Source: Nageia nagi (Eukaryota; Pinophyta). Taken from it: a stretch of 64,000 bases of DNA. The stretch spans positions 33,542,001-33,606,000 of the forward strand of contig JBITNC010000001.1 of NCBI GenBank assembly GCA_050084985.1, read 5' to 3'. Shown here one piece after another: positions 1 to 11,460 of the stretch (the first letter of the stretch is position 1; each line of letters opens with the position of its first letter). The notes under the pieces were generated by a model, which did no database searches, was not told where the DNA came from, and saw nothing but the letters and a program-made list of their open reading frames with translations. Both the position numbers and the translations under genes were made by a program.

Positions 1-600
1 TGCTTTTTTTCATGAATGATGCAAATAAATATGTTTTCTTAGGATGTTATGGTACGTCGAACGATATTTTAGTATTTTTGTTATTAATATTACTTTTTAA
101 AAATTATTTTTATTTGTTATTATTTTTATTGTAATTATTATTATATATTTTTTAATATTTTATTATATTATTTTAATTATTATTATTATTTAAAAATTGA
201 TTTTAAGTTTATAATTTATAATTTTTCAAATTAATATTAAAATTTATATTATAACTTGTATTAAAATTTATATTAAAAATTTAAATTTGTAATTTATATT
301 ATAATTATATTATTCTTATTCTTATTATTTTAATTGATATTAATTTTATATTTATTTTTAATTGTTGTTATTATTATTATTATTTAAAATTCATTATTTA
401 AACTTTGTAATTTATAATTTATATTTCAAATGAATATTATAATTTTATTATAATTTTTATTCAAATTTATAATTTTTATTATATTTTATCGATTTATAAA
501 TTTTATATATGAATTTATTTTATTTTATTCATTTAATGTTAATCTATTAATTTATAGTTAAAAAATTATAAATTATAATTAAAAGTTGTCCGTTTCATTA
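1..600. other. AT-rich low-complexity tract
   Basis: Almost pure A/T with many short ATTATT and AATTTATA tracts. I see no coding signal, RNA gene or recognisable element. A CCAAT motif lies just downstream near 608, but no promoter can be claimed from it. Confidence 0.6.
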
Positions 601-683
601 TTTTCAACCAATAAGACCACATTAACATAAATAAAAAATGTGGCAGAAAATGAATGCACCAGTTATTTAGCCAATAGATTTGG

Positions 684-827
684 GGTGTTTTGAAATACTT
701 TTGGAGAATGTCATCAGAGAGGCTGTGAGATATACCGACTATGCTAGGCGTAAGACTGTTACTGCCATGGATGTGGTTTACGCTCTCAAAAGGCAGGGCC
801 GCACTCTCTACAGGCTTCGGCGGTTAA
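684..827 (+). pseudogene. Histone H4 C-terminal fragment (frameshifted at both ends)
   Basis: The frame from 692 to 811 reads the last part of histone H4: [20 protein letters not shown], then [18 protein letters not shown]4 is the core nucleosome histone, normally about 103 residues and usually intronless in plants; only about the last 45 residues are present. A GVLK-like start (684-695) is joined to the rest with one base missing. At the other end an extra A at 812 shifts the frame, and without it the next codons read GFGG and then TAA at 825-827, the normal H4 C-terminus. The sequence before 684 no longer resembles H4. V-R replaces the usual V-T before YT. This is a 5'-truncated, frameshifted pseudogene; a working H4 is excluded by loss of the N-terminal tail and first fold helices. 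Confidence 0.88.
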
Positions 828-1172
828 ACCCTTTCACAAAGTCTTGCTGTCAAGAAATGGTTTCTTCATTGTGCATTGGATTTTGGTGTCTGTATTTGCT
901 GCAGATTGAATTGGTTGAGAGGAGTTCGGATATTTGATTCTCGACAGAGTTCTGTGAGAGTGAAATTCATATGATTTTGGTGGGTAAGTGTTGAGATTGT
1001 ACGATTGTTGTGAAAATGCGAGCAACAAAAGGCCATGGCTTTCAAAAGCGAAGCATGTGGAGGTGGTCTTAAGGCCATCTATTTCTACCTATTTTAATTC
1101 ATGATTTCAATTGCAGAGAGTAAATGGAATGTCTAGAGGATTTCTTTCACGAAATGAAGTGAGGATTTTGGG
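828..1172. other. Unassigned spacer between H4 and PPR relics
   Basis: No coding similarity recognised on either strand. Overlapping short minus-strand frames here do not resemble known proteins. Confidence 0.4.
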
Positions 1173-2545
1173 GTGAGGTTTAATGAGCATGCTGATAGTG
1201 TTGGAGGCAGCAACGTGGACCAACTTGCGAATGAATTAATAACAAGAGTTGTGGTTGTGAGTACCCTGATAGCAATGTATGCAAAATGCGGCAGAATACA
1301 CAAGGCCCGAGAATTGTTTGTCAAGATGCATGATGCAAACACAATTTCATGGACTACAATGATCGCAGGATGTGGACAAAATGGGGTTTATGATAAAGGC
1401 TCTATAGACTTTTACGCAGATGCAAATGTTAGGTGTAAACCCAAACTCTGCAAATTAGTTGCTTAACTTGATTTTAGCGACAGCTAACAACTTTAACATG
1501 ATTGTGCACCAGATCATTCTAACTCGAATTTAAAATTCTCTTAATTCAAGTCCCTCCCAGTCCCGTCGTCCCATTCTTATTGCTTTCAACTCGCAAGGTG
1601 TTTACTTTTTTTTTTTAGGTTTTCAGCTATGAGGTCCATTCAGCATTCATCACAACAACATTAGCAATAAATTCTTGGTGTTGTGCAGCCAAGGTATTAG
1701 TTATTCGCAATTATGGTTGTCATCAGTGTGTATGATCGGCTAGTTGGTTTGTATGTGCTTCTTGTCTCCACCTTGTGTGTCCTCATGCTATACTGTTTCT
1801 AATTTTGGATCAAATCCGTCTGCTTGCTCATAATAGTAAAGATTTAAAAAGCTCATTTGTAGTTTGGAGAGGAATCCTAAATTCATTCATCAATCTTCAT
1901 TACATTATTTGTAGAAACAAATGATTTTTCACATCATGTTGTAGCATGTTCTAGATTCTAATGCTCTGATAGATATGTTTGCAGAATCAATGAGTGTGTG
2001 CTGCATGTGGGCGTGAGTTGTTTGGCAAATGTGAATGAATGCAGACACCGATCATGGACTATGTCAGGTGTAAAGCTAGCTCTCCAACTTTCACCAGCAT
2101 TCTTCCAAGCATGTGAAATCGCGGAAGCTCTAGAAAAACGAATGAACATACATCAAAGAGTTGAATAGGCACTGATACTGCATTATGAAAGTATGAAATG
2201 CAAGTGTCTGTAGACCGCATAAAAATGTAAGATAGTTTTTAACGTAAGGCCTCTTTTTCTTAAATATGCTTTCATCATATGGTCGTACATTGAGTATGAT
2301 GGGGCTGAGACATACATGCGATCCATTGACTGGCAGATTTGCATCGCAAAGCCTGGGAATTGTTTGGCAAAGAAGGATTATGTAGACACAGTTTCATGGA
2401 TTGCAACGATCGCAGGATATGTTGAAAGGGCTCGTGAATTCTTTGACAAGATGCAGTCTATGTAAAAGCGGATTTCTGTCAGATGTGGTTGTGAATGATT
2501 TGGTAGACATGTATGTAAACTGTGGAAGCGTATAGAAGGCGACTA
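1173..2545 (+). pseudogene. Pentatricopeptide repeat (PLS-type) pseudogene
   Basis: PPR proteins are 35-residue-repeat RNA-binding proteins, mostly organellar. The open stretch 1173-1466 carries STLIAMYAKCGRIHKARELF followed by ISWTTMIAGCGQNG, a typical plant PLS repeat pair. More remnants follow in other frames: NALIDMFAES near 1957-1990, TFTSILP near 2080-2105 followed after a shift by ACEIAEALEKRMNIHQRV (about 2105-2160), DTVSWIATIAGY with RAREFFDKMQ at about 2386-2455, and KSGFLSDVVV with LVDMYVNCGSV from 2464, which ends in TAG. At least five repeat remnants lie in order on the plus strand, separated by frameshifts, stops and about 500 bp of unrecognised sequence (1470-1950). No start codon, transit peptide or E/DYW tail is visible, so this is a decayed gene or retrocopy. 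Confidence 0.8.
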
Positions 2546-2620
2546 ATACCACACCCAACTCTCCCTTGCCGATGTCTTGTTACTCTGTTGCCTCCCACCA
2601 AAATAAAGCCATACACATAG

Positions 2621-3844
2621 ATGGCAGACGCACCGTATTCCCGGCTCGTCCATCCCAATATCAAACTTTCCTGCCTGGATCTACGAATGATGATGATCCA
2701 TTATAATCAAAAGGAACTTCTCTACCAAATCCCCGTCGACTGCATCTCCTCTGCGGTAGAGGTTTTGGCGCAGAGTCTCTCCCAAGTTCTTGTATACTTT
2801 TATCCCTTCGCCGGACGCCTCTTCACGTCTCCTTCTGACGGCGGGATTTACATCGACTGCAACGACGCCGGTGCCGATTTCGTCGAAGCTTCTGCAGACG
2901 ACATCGACATCGCCGACCTTACCACACCGGACGTAACGCCCGCCGTTGAGCAGCTGTTTGCGCTAAACGGCGCCGTTAACGTGGAGGGGCACTGCCTGCC
3001 GTTGCTAGTTATTCAGGTCACCAAACTCTGCGACGGGATTTCGTTGGCATGCACGCATAATCACGCTCTCGCTGACGGAGCCGCTCTTTGGCACTTTTTC
3101 AATTCTTGGGCCGATCTCTGCAGGGGATCGGATAAAATTTCCGATCATCCGTTCTTCGACCGTTCTCTTCTTGGCGTCGGGTCCACCGTGGGGCCAAAAC
3201 TTGGCTTGCATAGGGACATCCCGCGGTTTTGCCCGCCTCCTCTCCGGGTGAAGTTTATCCATTTTAGCAAGGAAAGGGTGAGGGGGTTGAAGGAAGAGGC
3301 AAATCGGGATTCGTCGATTCCGATCTCTTCGCTTCAAGCTGTGCGGTCATGTGTGGAAGGCGGTGACGCTGGCGCGCGGGCTGCAACCGAATGAGGTCAC
3401 CACCTTCGGGATGGCGGTGAACTGCCGTAGCCGACTGGTTTCTCCGTTACCCACCTCTTATTTTGGCCATGGTATTCAGAGCCTTATGGTGACCGTTAAC
3501 GCAGGTCAGCTTGCAAGGGAGGGCGTTTCGTTTCCTGCCGGCGTGCTGCACGGTATTATTGCGGAGCATGGAGATACGGCTATTAGAGAACGGCTTGAAG
3601 AATGGGAGAAGAATCCCGTTCTCATCCGGTTGGATACATTCGAGAGCAGGCTTTTGTATTTGGGAAGATCACCAAGATTTAAGGTGTAGGAGAGGGATTT
3701 CGGATGGGGAGAGGCAGTGGAATGGCGAATAAGATGGATGGGAAGGCAAGAGATGGAAGTGGGGACTTGGAAATATGCCTGGCGCCTTCGACCATGGATG
3801 CTTTGGAGAAAGACCAAGCGTTTATTTTTGCCACGCAAGATTAA
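2621..3844 (+). pseudogene. BAHD acyltransferase pseudogene (nearly full length)
   Basis: BAHD enzymes are cytosolic acyl-CoA-dependent acyltransferases of plant specialised metabolism. The ATG at 2621 directly follows an in-frame TAG. The first frame (2621-3394) has the N-terminal YFYPFAGRL block and the catalytic HXXXD motif as HALADG. A frameshift at about 3344 moves to the frame with VWKAVTLARGLQ, MAVNCRSRL and LGRSPRFKV. TAG at 3687-3689 sits where a Tyr usually precedes the structural DFGWG motif, which is still present at 3696-3710. A second shift near 3712 restores GSGMANK, LEICLAPSTMDALEKDQAF and a TAA at 3842-3844. Total span about 408 codons against 430-460 usual. It resembles the uncharacterised EPS1/At3g50280-like clade, from memory only. 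The substrate cannot be told. The gene is visibly more GC-rich than its surroundings and is recently broken; no intron is seen. Confidence 0.92.
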
Positions 3845-5698
3845 TTGAACGGATTTGCTTTTACGATCTGACCACAAAGGTGAAATTAATATGCTTCCTT
3901 TCTAAAATAGAAAAGTGGAATGAATAAGTGTAGTGTTAATAATGTGAGTGTATCTCCTTATTACATAATATGTCTAGTTGTTTTAATATATTTGTGATGG
4001 TGATGCTGATGCTTTCAAAATTATCAGTATTTTTGTGATGGTAATGCTTTCTAATTATGACTTCATAACCATACTGTTACGAGCACTATTACCTTGAATA
4101 AATGGGATAAGTTAAAAACTTTGGTAAATTTGATTATCTAATCTTGAGTGTATATTATATTTTTTTAAGATCATATGATGTCTATATTGTATTAAATAAA
4201 TTAGTTTAAATATTTTAGATATATATTTAAATAATGAGACGTTTGTCTTATTTTTTGAAAGTATAATTTCTTAGAAATGTATTTTGATAGTGATAGCTTT
4301 TGATATTTTTAGATATATATATAAGATATCTAAGTTAATTTATTCTAATGTAAGCTATCTTGGATAATTTGTTCTTAGCATTTTGTATTTATATAGTTTT
4401 ATATATTATATTTTTTATTATTTTCGAATTTAACCAATTATTAATTTTTATATTGAAACTTTATTATTTAATCAACATGTTTATGTTACATACATTTGGA
4501 TTCTTCATATCTCCCTTTGTTTGTGGTTCTATTATGCCTTTCAACATAATTAAAATGTAAATTTTTGAGTCGGGATGAAGTGGATAATGATAGCATTATC
4601 CTTTTAACATTTGGAACTTAGATCATACAATTAGATTTTGAAGGTTGGAATAAGATGGTTTTAGGATAGGAAGGGAAAGGGAATAAGATTCAATTGTAAG
4701 TTTTTCTTATTCCACTTTGTACTAAGGTGTAGTTCGTTTTCATTAGATGAATGAATGGATTGATCATATACGATAACATCAGATTAGAAGTTAAGCCATC
4801 ATAGTATGGGAAAAAATAAAAAATGATACTAAATTATATTATTTTTTACTATTCTTTTTACATTAAATAATTATTAGTATAAATTAAAATTAAATGTGGA
4901 AATCTAAATTTGATTTTTGATTTAAATAAATATTAAATTTAGTTATCGAAATATGATATCTCAATAAACAAGACAACATCCACCTACAAAAACCTACTTT
5001 GAGTTAATATTGACCTAAGTCATAAGATTTTTCAACCCCAAATTACTTCTTATGGTTATCTCTCACATTCACTTTTCAAATTATTCAGTAGTCAACCCCA
5101 AGTTACTTCTTATGGTTATCTCTCACATTTCACTTTTCAAATTATTTAGTAGTTTCTTTATTTCAAGTGCAAAGTGTATATTATTTATTTATTCCTTGCT
5201 TCAACTATTATTCGATATCGTAAACATATGAGATGAGCTTAATCATCATTAAGATTGAACTTAGACCCTTGAAACATTCACAATAAGTAGGAATCCTTCC
5301 TAAATCCTAGTTTGACATACACAATTTGAGGAAGGTTTCAAAGCTTTATTTGGGGTTAGAAACTTCAAAATCAAGTGCATAAGTATCATTTGTTGAATAT
5401 CATATACTTGTATATTATATATAAGAGTATTATCTTTCATTATTATAAATCTAAACTTGACTAGATATATTAATTAACATAATTTAATTACTTAATATTA
5501 TTATATCGTAGTTTACTAATTTTAATTTATTAGTAAAATAGTAATTGAAAATTATTATATCAAAAAATCCCAAAACCACTACTCTAAATCTAGATCATCA
5601 ACTCCAATATTCTATAACAAAACCCTGAAATCTACATCGAAGAGATAGTCCCCCCAATTCACATTCTCTTAATTGAAGAAAATTGATGAATTTTTAAG
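3845..5698. other. AT-rich intergenic region
   Basis: No gene recognised. A short open frame at 4360-4560 is AT-driven and resembles nothing. The only structure noted is a 60-bp tandem duplication at 5033-5152. Confidence 0.5.
5033..5152. repeat. 60-bp tandem duplication
   Basis: Two adjacent copies, starting at 5033 and 5093, share CAACCCCAA then TTACTTCTTATGGTTATC and TCTCACATT, with only a few differences. Simple local duplication in noncoding DNA. Confidence 0.85.
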
Positions 5699-8060
5699 GT
5701 GGCACTAAATAACATGGTACAGGAAAGGGAAGAACAATCTCACACTAGCAAAGAGTACAATAAAACTGAATGGTTAATGCGGGTTATACAAGAGGCTCTA
5801 AAAAATTGCAAGAGGGCCAAAACTACAAAGAAAGAAAGTAACAGCTTCCCAACTAATCCATGGCTTGATGAAGAGTGCAAAGAAGCACAAAGATTACTAA
5901 AGGAGCCAGCAAGGAGAACATGAGAAAATATAAAAATGTATGAGAAGTTAGTAAAGACAAAAAAAATATGCTAGAACAAGGAGGAAAGAATTTATTTACT
6001 TAGGGAAGCATGAACCAAAAAAACTTTGGAAGGCACTAAGTGTGAAAAATGTGAAAATTGAAAATAACATAACAGCCAGTCACTGGTTGGAATATTTAAA
6101 ACTATTGTATGAATGCAGAAATCAATAGGAATCACTCCCTACTCTCATTTTCAGAAAAGAACTTTTCACAAATAAAGATGTTATTCAAGGGATAAAAAAT
6201 TTATCTAGTGGTAAAGCTCAGGACATAGATAATTTATAGGCAAAACATCTCAAATAGGGAGAAGATATTATGGCACCGTAGAATACAACATTTTTTAATG
6301 AAGCCATACAAATTGGTTTTCCTATTGAGTGGATAACTAGCTTGACAATTCCTTTGTTCAAAAGTGGAGATGTGAATAATCCCTCAGTTTATCGAACTAT
6401 AATGATAAACCCTCTATTTGCAAAGCTATTTGGGGGTATGTTAGAGCATAGGATCAGCATATGAGTAGCAGAAAAGGGAAAGAAAGAAAACAGGCAAGCA
6501 AATTTTAGGCCCAAACATTCAACTATTAATAATTATGTCACACTCAAACACATAGTAGGAAAAATATAGGACAAAAAAGAGGAGGCTTTTTTTTTTGTAG
6601 AGTTTAAAAAAGCATTTGACATAGTACCTAGGAAAAAATTATGGAGCATAATGGAAGAGCTAAAGGTTCCAATTCAGTATAAGGTAGCAGTTCACAGACT
6701 ATATGAGCATGTAAAGGCTAGAATTAGAACATAAGAGGGGTTATTTGAATATTTTGGTAGTGAGATAGGCATCAAACAAGGATGCCCATTATCTCCAAGT
6801 CTATTCGAATTGTATATTAACAAGTTAGAAGAATGGATAAACATATTTGGGGGAGATAGTATGCACTTAGCAAAGTATGTGATGAAAATTCTCATGTATG
6901 CATATGATGTAATTCTTGTGGCTAAAGCGGCCAAAGATCTAGAAGATCACCTTTGAGCTCTAGAATTATTTTGTATGGAAGTTGGGATGCAAGTGAACAT
7001 GAGCAAAACACAAATCATGATTTTTCCAATGAAAATAAAGAAGCAACAACTTGAATTTTAGTTTGTCAAAGAACCTCTTAAGGCAATGGAAGAATACAAA
7101 TACCTAGGTATAGACTTTCATAAAAAGTTCACTTGGAATACATGTAGGATGAAAATAACACAAAGTGGTTAAAGATATCTATATGCACTTCAAAATAGGT
7201 GTAGGAATATTGAGTTGAGGGATTGGAATACCACCAAGGTCTTATTTGGCCTACTTGTTACACCAGTTGTGTTGTATGGTTGTGAAATATGGGCCAATGG
7301 CACAAAAAATACAAAATGGAGACAAATAGAAAGGATTAAAAAATGTCTAATAATAAATTTTCTCAAAATTAAAGCCACAACATCCTATGAAATCATTCTA
7401 GTTAAAGTTGGAATGTTCCCTTTAGAAGCAACTATTATGATCAAACTATTATGCTACTTAAAAAAATAGAAATCATGAAAAATAACATATGGCCTAGAGT
7501 AGCTAAGGATGAAGAAATACATAGAAGGAAGATCAAATGGATGAAATCAAATCATAAATGGATGCAATGGTAAGAAATCAATATAAATGAATGCCCAAAC
7601 TTCAATAAAGACATCAAATAATATGTAAATGAAAAAATTAGAAGGGGAATGTGGAAAAATACAAATAGGAAAAGAGAATACTACATTACAAAGTTTAACC
7701 CAACATATGATCACAAGGAAAAAGGTTATATAAGAGTTAAAATCAAATAGCAAGAGAAAATTCTAATTGCCCAAATAAGGACAAGCTCTCATAGGCTTAG
7801 ACATGAAACAGGGAGATGGACTACACCCAAAGAGCAATGGGAAGAAAGGATATGTATGTTATAAAATAAAGGGGCGGTAGACATAGAGGAACACTTCATT
7901 TATACATGTCCAAGTTTTTCAAATATCCATGAAAAATATAAAGAAACACTTGGAAAGGGTTCTATGATAGAATTATTTGAAGAAAATAAAATAAAAAAAG
8001 TTGGTGAGTTATTATTCCAAATTAGTAGAAGAAGGAATAACTTATTCAAAACTTCAAGTC
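5699..8060 (+). pseudogene. LINE-type non-LTR retrotransposon, 5'-truncated
   Basis: LINEs copy themselves by target-primed reverse transcription. The segment 5699-5923 matches the linker between endonuclease and RT (NPWLDEECKEAQ). RT blocks follow: EWITSLTIPLFKSGD near 6330, FKKAFDIVPRKKLW at 6603-6644, and GIKQGCPLSPS at 6768-6800. The catalytic YADD box is YAYD at 6897-6908, so the first catalytic Asp is lost. Downstream are MQVNMSKTQIM (about 6990), a VVLYGCEIWANG block near 7265 and a C-terminal TTPKEQWEERIC block near 7820 with a decayed Cys/His knuckle. The apurinic endonuclease and ORF1 are absent, so it is truncated at the 5' end. Multiple stops and shifts make it inactive. No poly-A tail or target duplication could be fixed. 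Confidence 0.88.
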
Positions 8061-8117
8061 GAGGGTCCCATAGACCATGTTTGGGTCTCATGGATGTAAT
8101 TAAAATCTTTCATTTCA

Positions 8118-8320
8118 TTTCACCATCAATGCCTGCTTCACTTTCCTATTTCCCAAGAAGGGGAGATTTGCACATAGGACACGTGGTGTGATAATGATCA
8201 ACCCATTTATTCAAACAATCTCTATGAAATATATGATGATAATTCTACAACTCTCTAATCTCATCATCATCCTCGAACATGCTCAAGCAAAAAGTGCATA
8301 CACTATTCTTCTCCACTTCA
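8118..8320 (-). pseudogene. RING-H2 finger fragment, minus-strand copy (left arm)
   Basis: RING-H2 proteins are E3 ubiquitin ligases that bind two zinc ions. Read on the minus strand, this segment gives CTFCLSMF, then DDDEIREL, a stop, HHIFHRDCLNKWVDHYH and TTCPMCKSPLLG. The spacing matches RING-H2: the first C-x2-C, the H-x2-H-x2-C and the final C-x2-C are present. The third zinc ligand is Tyr instead of Cys (NYHH), and two stops interrupt the frame. It is the mirror copy of the plus-strand fragment at 8476-8678. It resembles the small BRH1/RHA-type RING-H2 group, from memory only. Confidence 0.82.
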
Positions 8321-8678
8321 CTCATTTCTTTGGTGGATTAGGGATACCCTCTTCCTTATCGATTCTGAAAGTTCTGCATCCTTCAAAATCCCCTTCTCAG
8401 TTTCCTCGAGATTTGTTGGCCTTGTCAGAGAATGGTTGCATGTTATCAATTTCAGAAAGTTTGTAGAGAGGAATTGTTAAGTAGAGGATAATAGTATGTG
8501 TGTTGTTTTCCTAAGCATGTTCAAGGAGGAGGAGGATATCAAAGAGTTAGGGAATTATCATCATGTATTTCATAGAGATTATTTGGATAAATGGGTTGAT
8601 CATTATCACATAATGTCTCCTATGTGCAGATCTCCCCTTCTTGGGAAACAAGAAAGTGAAGTGGTTATTGATAGTAAA
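8118..8678. repeat. Inverted repeat of RING-H2 gene sequence (about 203-bp arms, 155-bp spacer)
   Basis: The arm 8118-8320 and the reverse complement of 8476-8678 align along their whole length, for example around TTTCCCAAGAAGGGGAGA and GTGATAATGATCAACCCA. By eye identity is roughly 80 percent, not computed. A transcript through it on either strand could fold into a long imperfect hairpin. Confidence 0.9.
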
Positions 8679-8723
8679 TTGGGGTGCTATCTCTTTGATG
8701 CAAATTTTAGGGCTTTGTTATAG
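8321..8723 (+). pseudogene. RING-H2 finger gene remnant, plus-strand copy (spacer and right arm)
   Basis: The plus-strand frame from 8496 reads MCVVFLSMFKEEEDIKEL, then NYHHVFHRDYLDKWVDHY and SPMCRSPLLG, a RING-H2 finger. Zinc ligands 2, 3, 6 and 7 are lost (Phe, Tyr, Tyr and Ser), so zinc binding should fail. A tail with DSKLG follows to a stop at about 8723. The open stretch upstream (8321-8466, with FPRDLLALSENGC) may be the N-terminal part of the same parent gene and now forms the hairpin loop. Relative to the minus-strand copy, this copy has lost more cysteines. Confidence 0.78.
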
Positions 8724-9059
8724 AAGATTGAACCCAATGATCTAGATTTAGAGTAATGGCTTTTTTATAACTAAATTTTGTATAAGTTCAAAAGAAGAGA
8801 AAACTATTACAAAATCCAAAGATGATCAAAAAAATTTAAAATGATAATGGATTGGTGGAAGAGGTCAATTTATTATGAACCAAGATAGTAAAATATGAAA
8901 ACCATATAATATAGATTAAAATTCTAATTAGAATAAAAATAGTTCATATTCAAAATTAGCAATTTTTAAAAGTAATTTAATCAAATGCAATTAGTAAACT
9001 TAAGTTTGTCAAATAAAGATGATATATCATATTCACTTACCAAAACTATATAAATTATA
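8724..9059. other. AT-rich spacer
   Basis: No coding or repeat similarity recognised between the RING-H2 repeat and the Gypsy relic. Confidence 0.4.
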
Positions 9060-9760
9060 ATATCTTGGGAAACCATTAAGGCTCCTTTACCAACTGAGTA
9101 TAAATCAACCCAATTTGACATGATCGATGGGGAAGGTAACCCTAAATAACACTTACTAATTTTTCATGAGGAGTGTACTATCAAATTTGGATATGAAAAT
9201 AAATTATTGGTTAGATTTTTCCTTAAGAGTTTAAAGAGGGAAGCTTTAAAATGGTTCTACAAATTACTTCTCACACTCTCTAAATATCTATGAGGAAGTT
9301 ATCAAAATATTTATATATCATTACCAATATAACATCAAGAAATGGATAACATTGACATATCTTTAGACAATTCATAAAGGTCCTAACAAGAGGTTGGATA
9401 AGGTCATACCAAGGTTTTCAAAAGTGTGTCAAAGCATTCATACCAAAATATATTAGGAATATATTAATGAGATCCTTTTAAGTATTTTTCTTAAGAACCT
9501 TAGACTATATACATGTGAGTATCAAGTGCTTCATTTGGTGCTTTAATAAAAAGATATACTTTTAAAAGGCAAACATCATATATATTCCATAATAGCAAAA
9601 TATGAGAATGCCACTTCAAGCACCAATAAAAAGAAATTATATTCAACTAAAATCAAAGAAGAAAAGAATATGATTAATGTAATTGAAATAAAAAAGAAAT
9701 GAACACTTACAAGATCACAAATTCAAAGGGAAGATAAAGTGACTTTTCCAATTCCTCCTA
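9060..9760 (+). pseudogene. Ty3/Gypsy gag remnant
   Basis: Gag forms the retrotransposon's virus-like particle. Plus-strand frames read QFDMIDGEGNPK, HEECTIKFGYENKLLVRF, then LKSLKREALKWFYKL, the pattern of the plant retrotransposon gag domain (FDGxGNP...LxxSLxxxAxxWF). Stops and shifts occur throughout. A protease-side remnant of what is probably the same element lies at 11980-12240 on the same strand. Confidence 0.72.
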
Positions 9761-10249
9761 GATTCATATTGATAGATTTGCTTTAGAAAAATTTAATTAT
9801 AGTATTAGAAAAGAAATACTAAGATGATAGTAGTGTGTAAAAATTAATATGGTGTAGGGAAACTTTATATTATTCTTAATACTAAGCTAAAATACTTACA
9901 ACTAATCAATGTGGAATATTAATAAATGATATTCAAATATTTATTAATGATGGAAAGTATGTATCTCTACCTCTATCCATAAGTAATAAAATCAATCAAT
10001 AAATAGATATATAAAGTACTTTCACATCCTAAGGTATTTTAGGTATTATCTATCTACTAGTTTTACTATGCAGTTCATATGAATTAGTTCTTAATTTTAT
10101 GATCACAAGTTTCTTTTTGAGACTAGTTATCTTATGTGGATAGGAAGGATGTTCAAGTTTTGGATTGATGATATTTTATAGTAAGATAATTTTATTTTTT
10201 CTTTTATATTATCATTATTCCAAAAAAATTAAAATACTTTATTTGTAAT

Positions 10250-11460
10250 TTGTACTTCTAATTTGTCACTATTAGATAGGATTATGTTATTGTGTATGCC
10301 TCAAAAATCAAGCCACTTATCAAATTATTTTATTCAACCTTTTTAAATATGTTTATGAGTTGGACAAGTTCTTTGGGTGACTACATGCAATCTTAGGTGA
10401 TATAACTTTGTTAGTTTATAAAAGTATAATATATATCATTTTAAAGCTTCACTTTAATAGGGAGTAAACCAAACTCCATGAAAAGGATAGGGTATAATAT
10501 TTTATTCTTAATTTTGAAGTTATAAAGGATAAATTATTTTTGAATTTGGTCAATTTTATTCCAATTTTATTGGGAAATGCTTCTACCCTAGACTTCACAA
10601 CCATAGAGTATTAACAAAGTTACAAGGCAATAGAAAAAAGTTTTCTTTTCTAACCCATTTCTAAAGTCCATTTTTACACTTATTTTCCAAATAGTAAAAG
10701 GTTTTCCACCTAGCAAAGATTCTTTTTTAAACACTTAAATTCTAATGTAGTTTTTTATTTATGTTGATATCCAAGTATTTGTAAGAGTGAACCATCTCTA
10801 AGAGTTGATTATTAAAGAGGATTATGGGATTAACCATCTTTTTAGATTTAATGATTATTATTTTACTTTTATCTACATTAATTGTTAAAACATACATATT
10901 GTAAAAATTTTAAAGGATATTTAATTATATTACAAAATCATTGTAATGTTTAGCTAACAAGACAATACCGTCAACATAAAGTAGAAGAACAATAACAAGG
11001 TTACAAAGGTTGGTGCATATGGACCCAACTTCTTTGAAATATTTTCCTAGTTATTATTGGAAAACCTTATTTAAATTCAATATTATAATTACCATCCTTG
11101 ATTAAATTTGAGTTTCACAATAAATTATTCATAAAGCCTATAAATAACTAATCATAGTTCAAAACATAAATATAGATTATCCATACATAATAAAATTTTA
11201 TCTCTAGGAATAATATCAAATGCTTTTTTAAAAATCTATAGAGTAAGAAAATAAATCTTCTTTATCATTTTGGAAATTTTAAGTAATAATTCAAAAATTA
11301 AATATGTGATACATAGTTTACTTCTAGAACCACTTGGCTTTTAGGTCTTATATTATTATCATCAAGTCAATTATTAATTTTATTTTTTAAATTAAATACA
11401 AGTTTCATATATAACATATGTGGGGTCATAATCATGAATTTTGTGCCTATGTCGAGAGAG
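10250..11460 (-). pseudogene. LINE reverse transcriptase remnant (minus strand)
   Basis: Read on the minus strand, the frames give a KKAFDIIPRDKI block (near 11200), LYVDGIVLLAKHYND (near 10960, a degenerate YADD box) and NVDKSKII just after, the order seen in LINE RTs. Frameshifts and stops are frequent. It lies between gag-like and protease-like remnants of a plus-strand Gypsy element, so it probably inserted into that element. Ends and target duplication were not found. Confidence 0.55.

Noticed and set aside
1-600. Chloroplast or mitochondrial DNA fragment
   Set aside because: No organelle gene recognised; plain AT-rich low-complexity sequence.
680-937. Functional histone H4 gene
   Set aside because: The first half of the protein is missing and frameshifts lie at both ends of the similar stretch.
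4360-4560. Hydrophobic small protein
   Set aside because: AT-rich sequence produces Phe/Ile/Leu/Tyr-rich frames by chance; no start context or similarity.
8188-8466. Independent small plant protein
   Set aside because: Its first part is the antisense of the RING-H2 arm; the frame is open by chance across the repeat junction.
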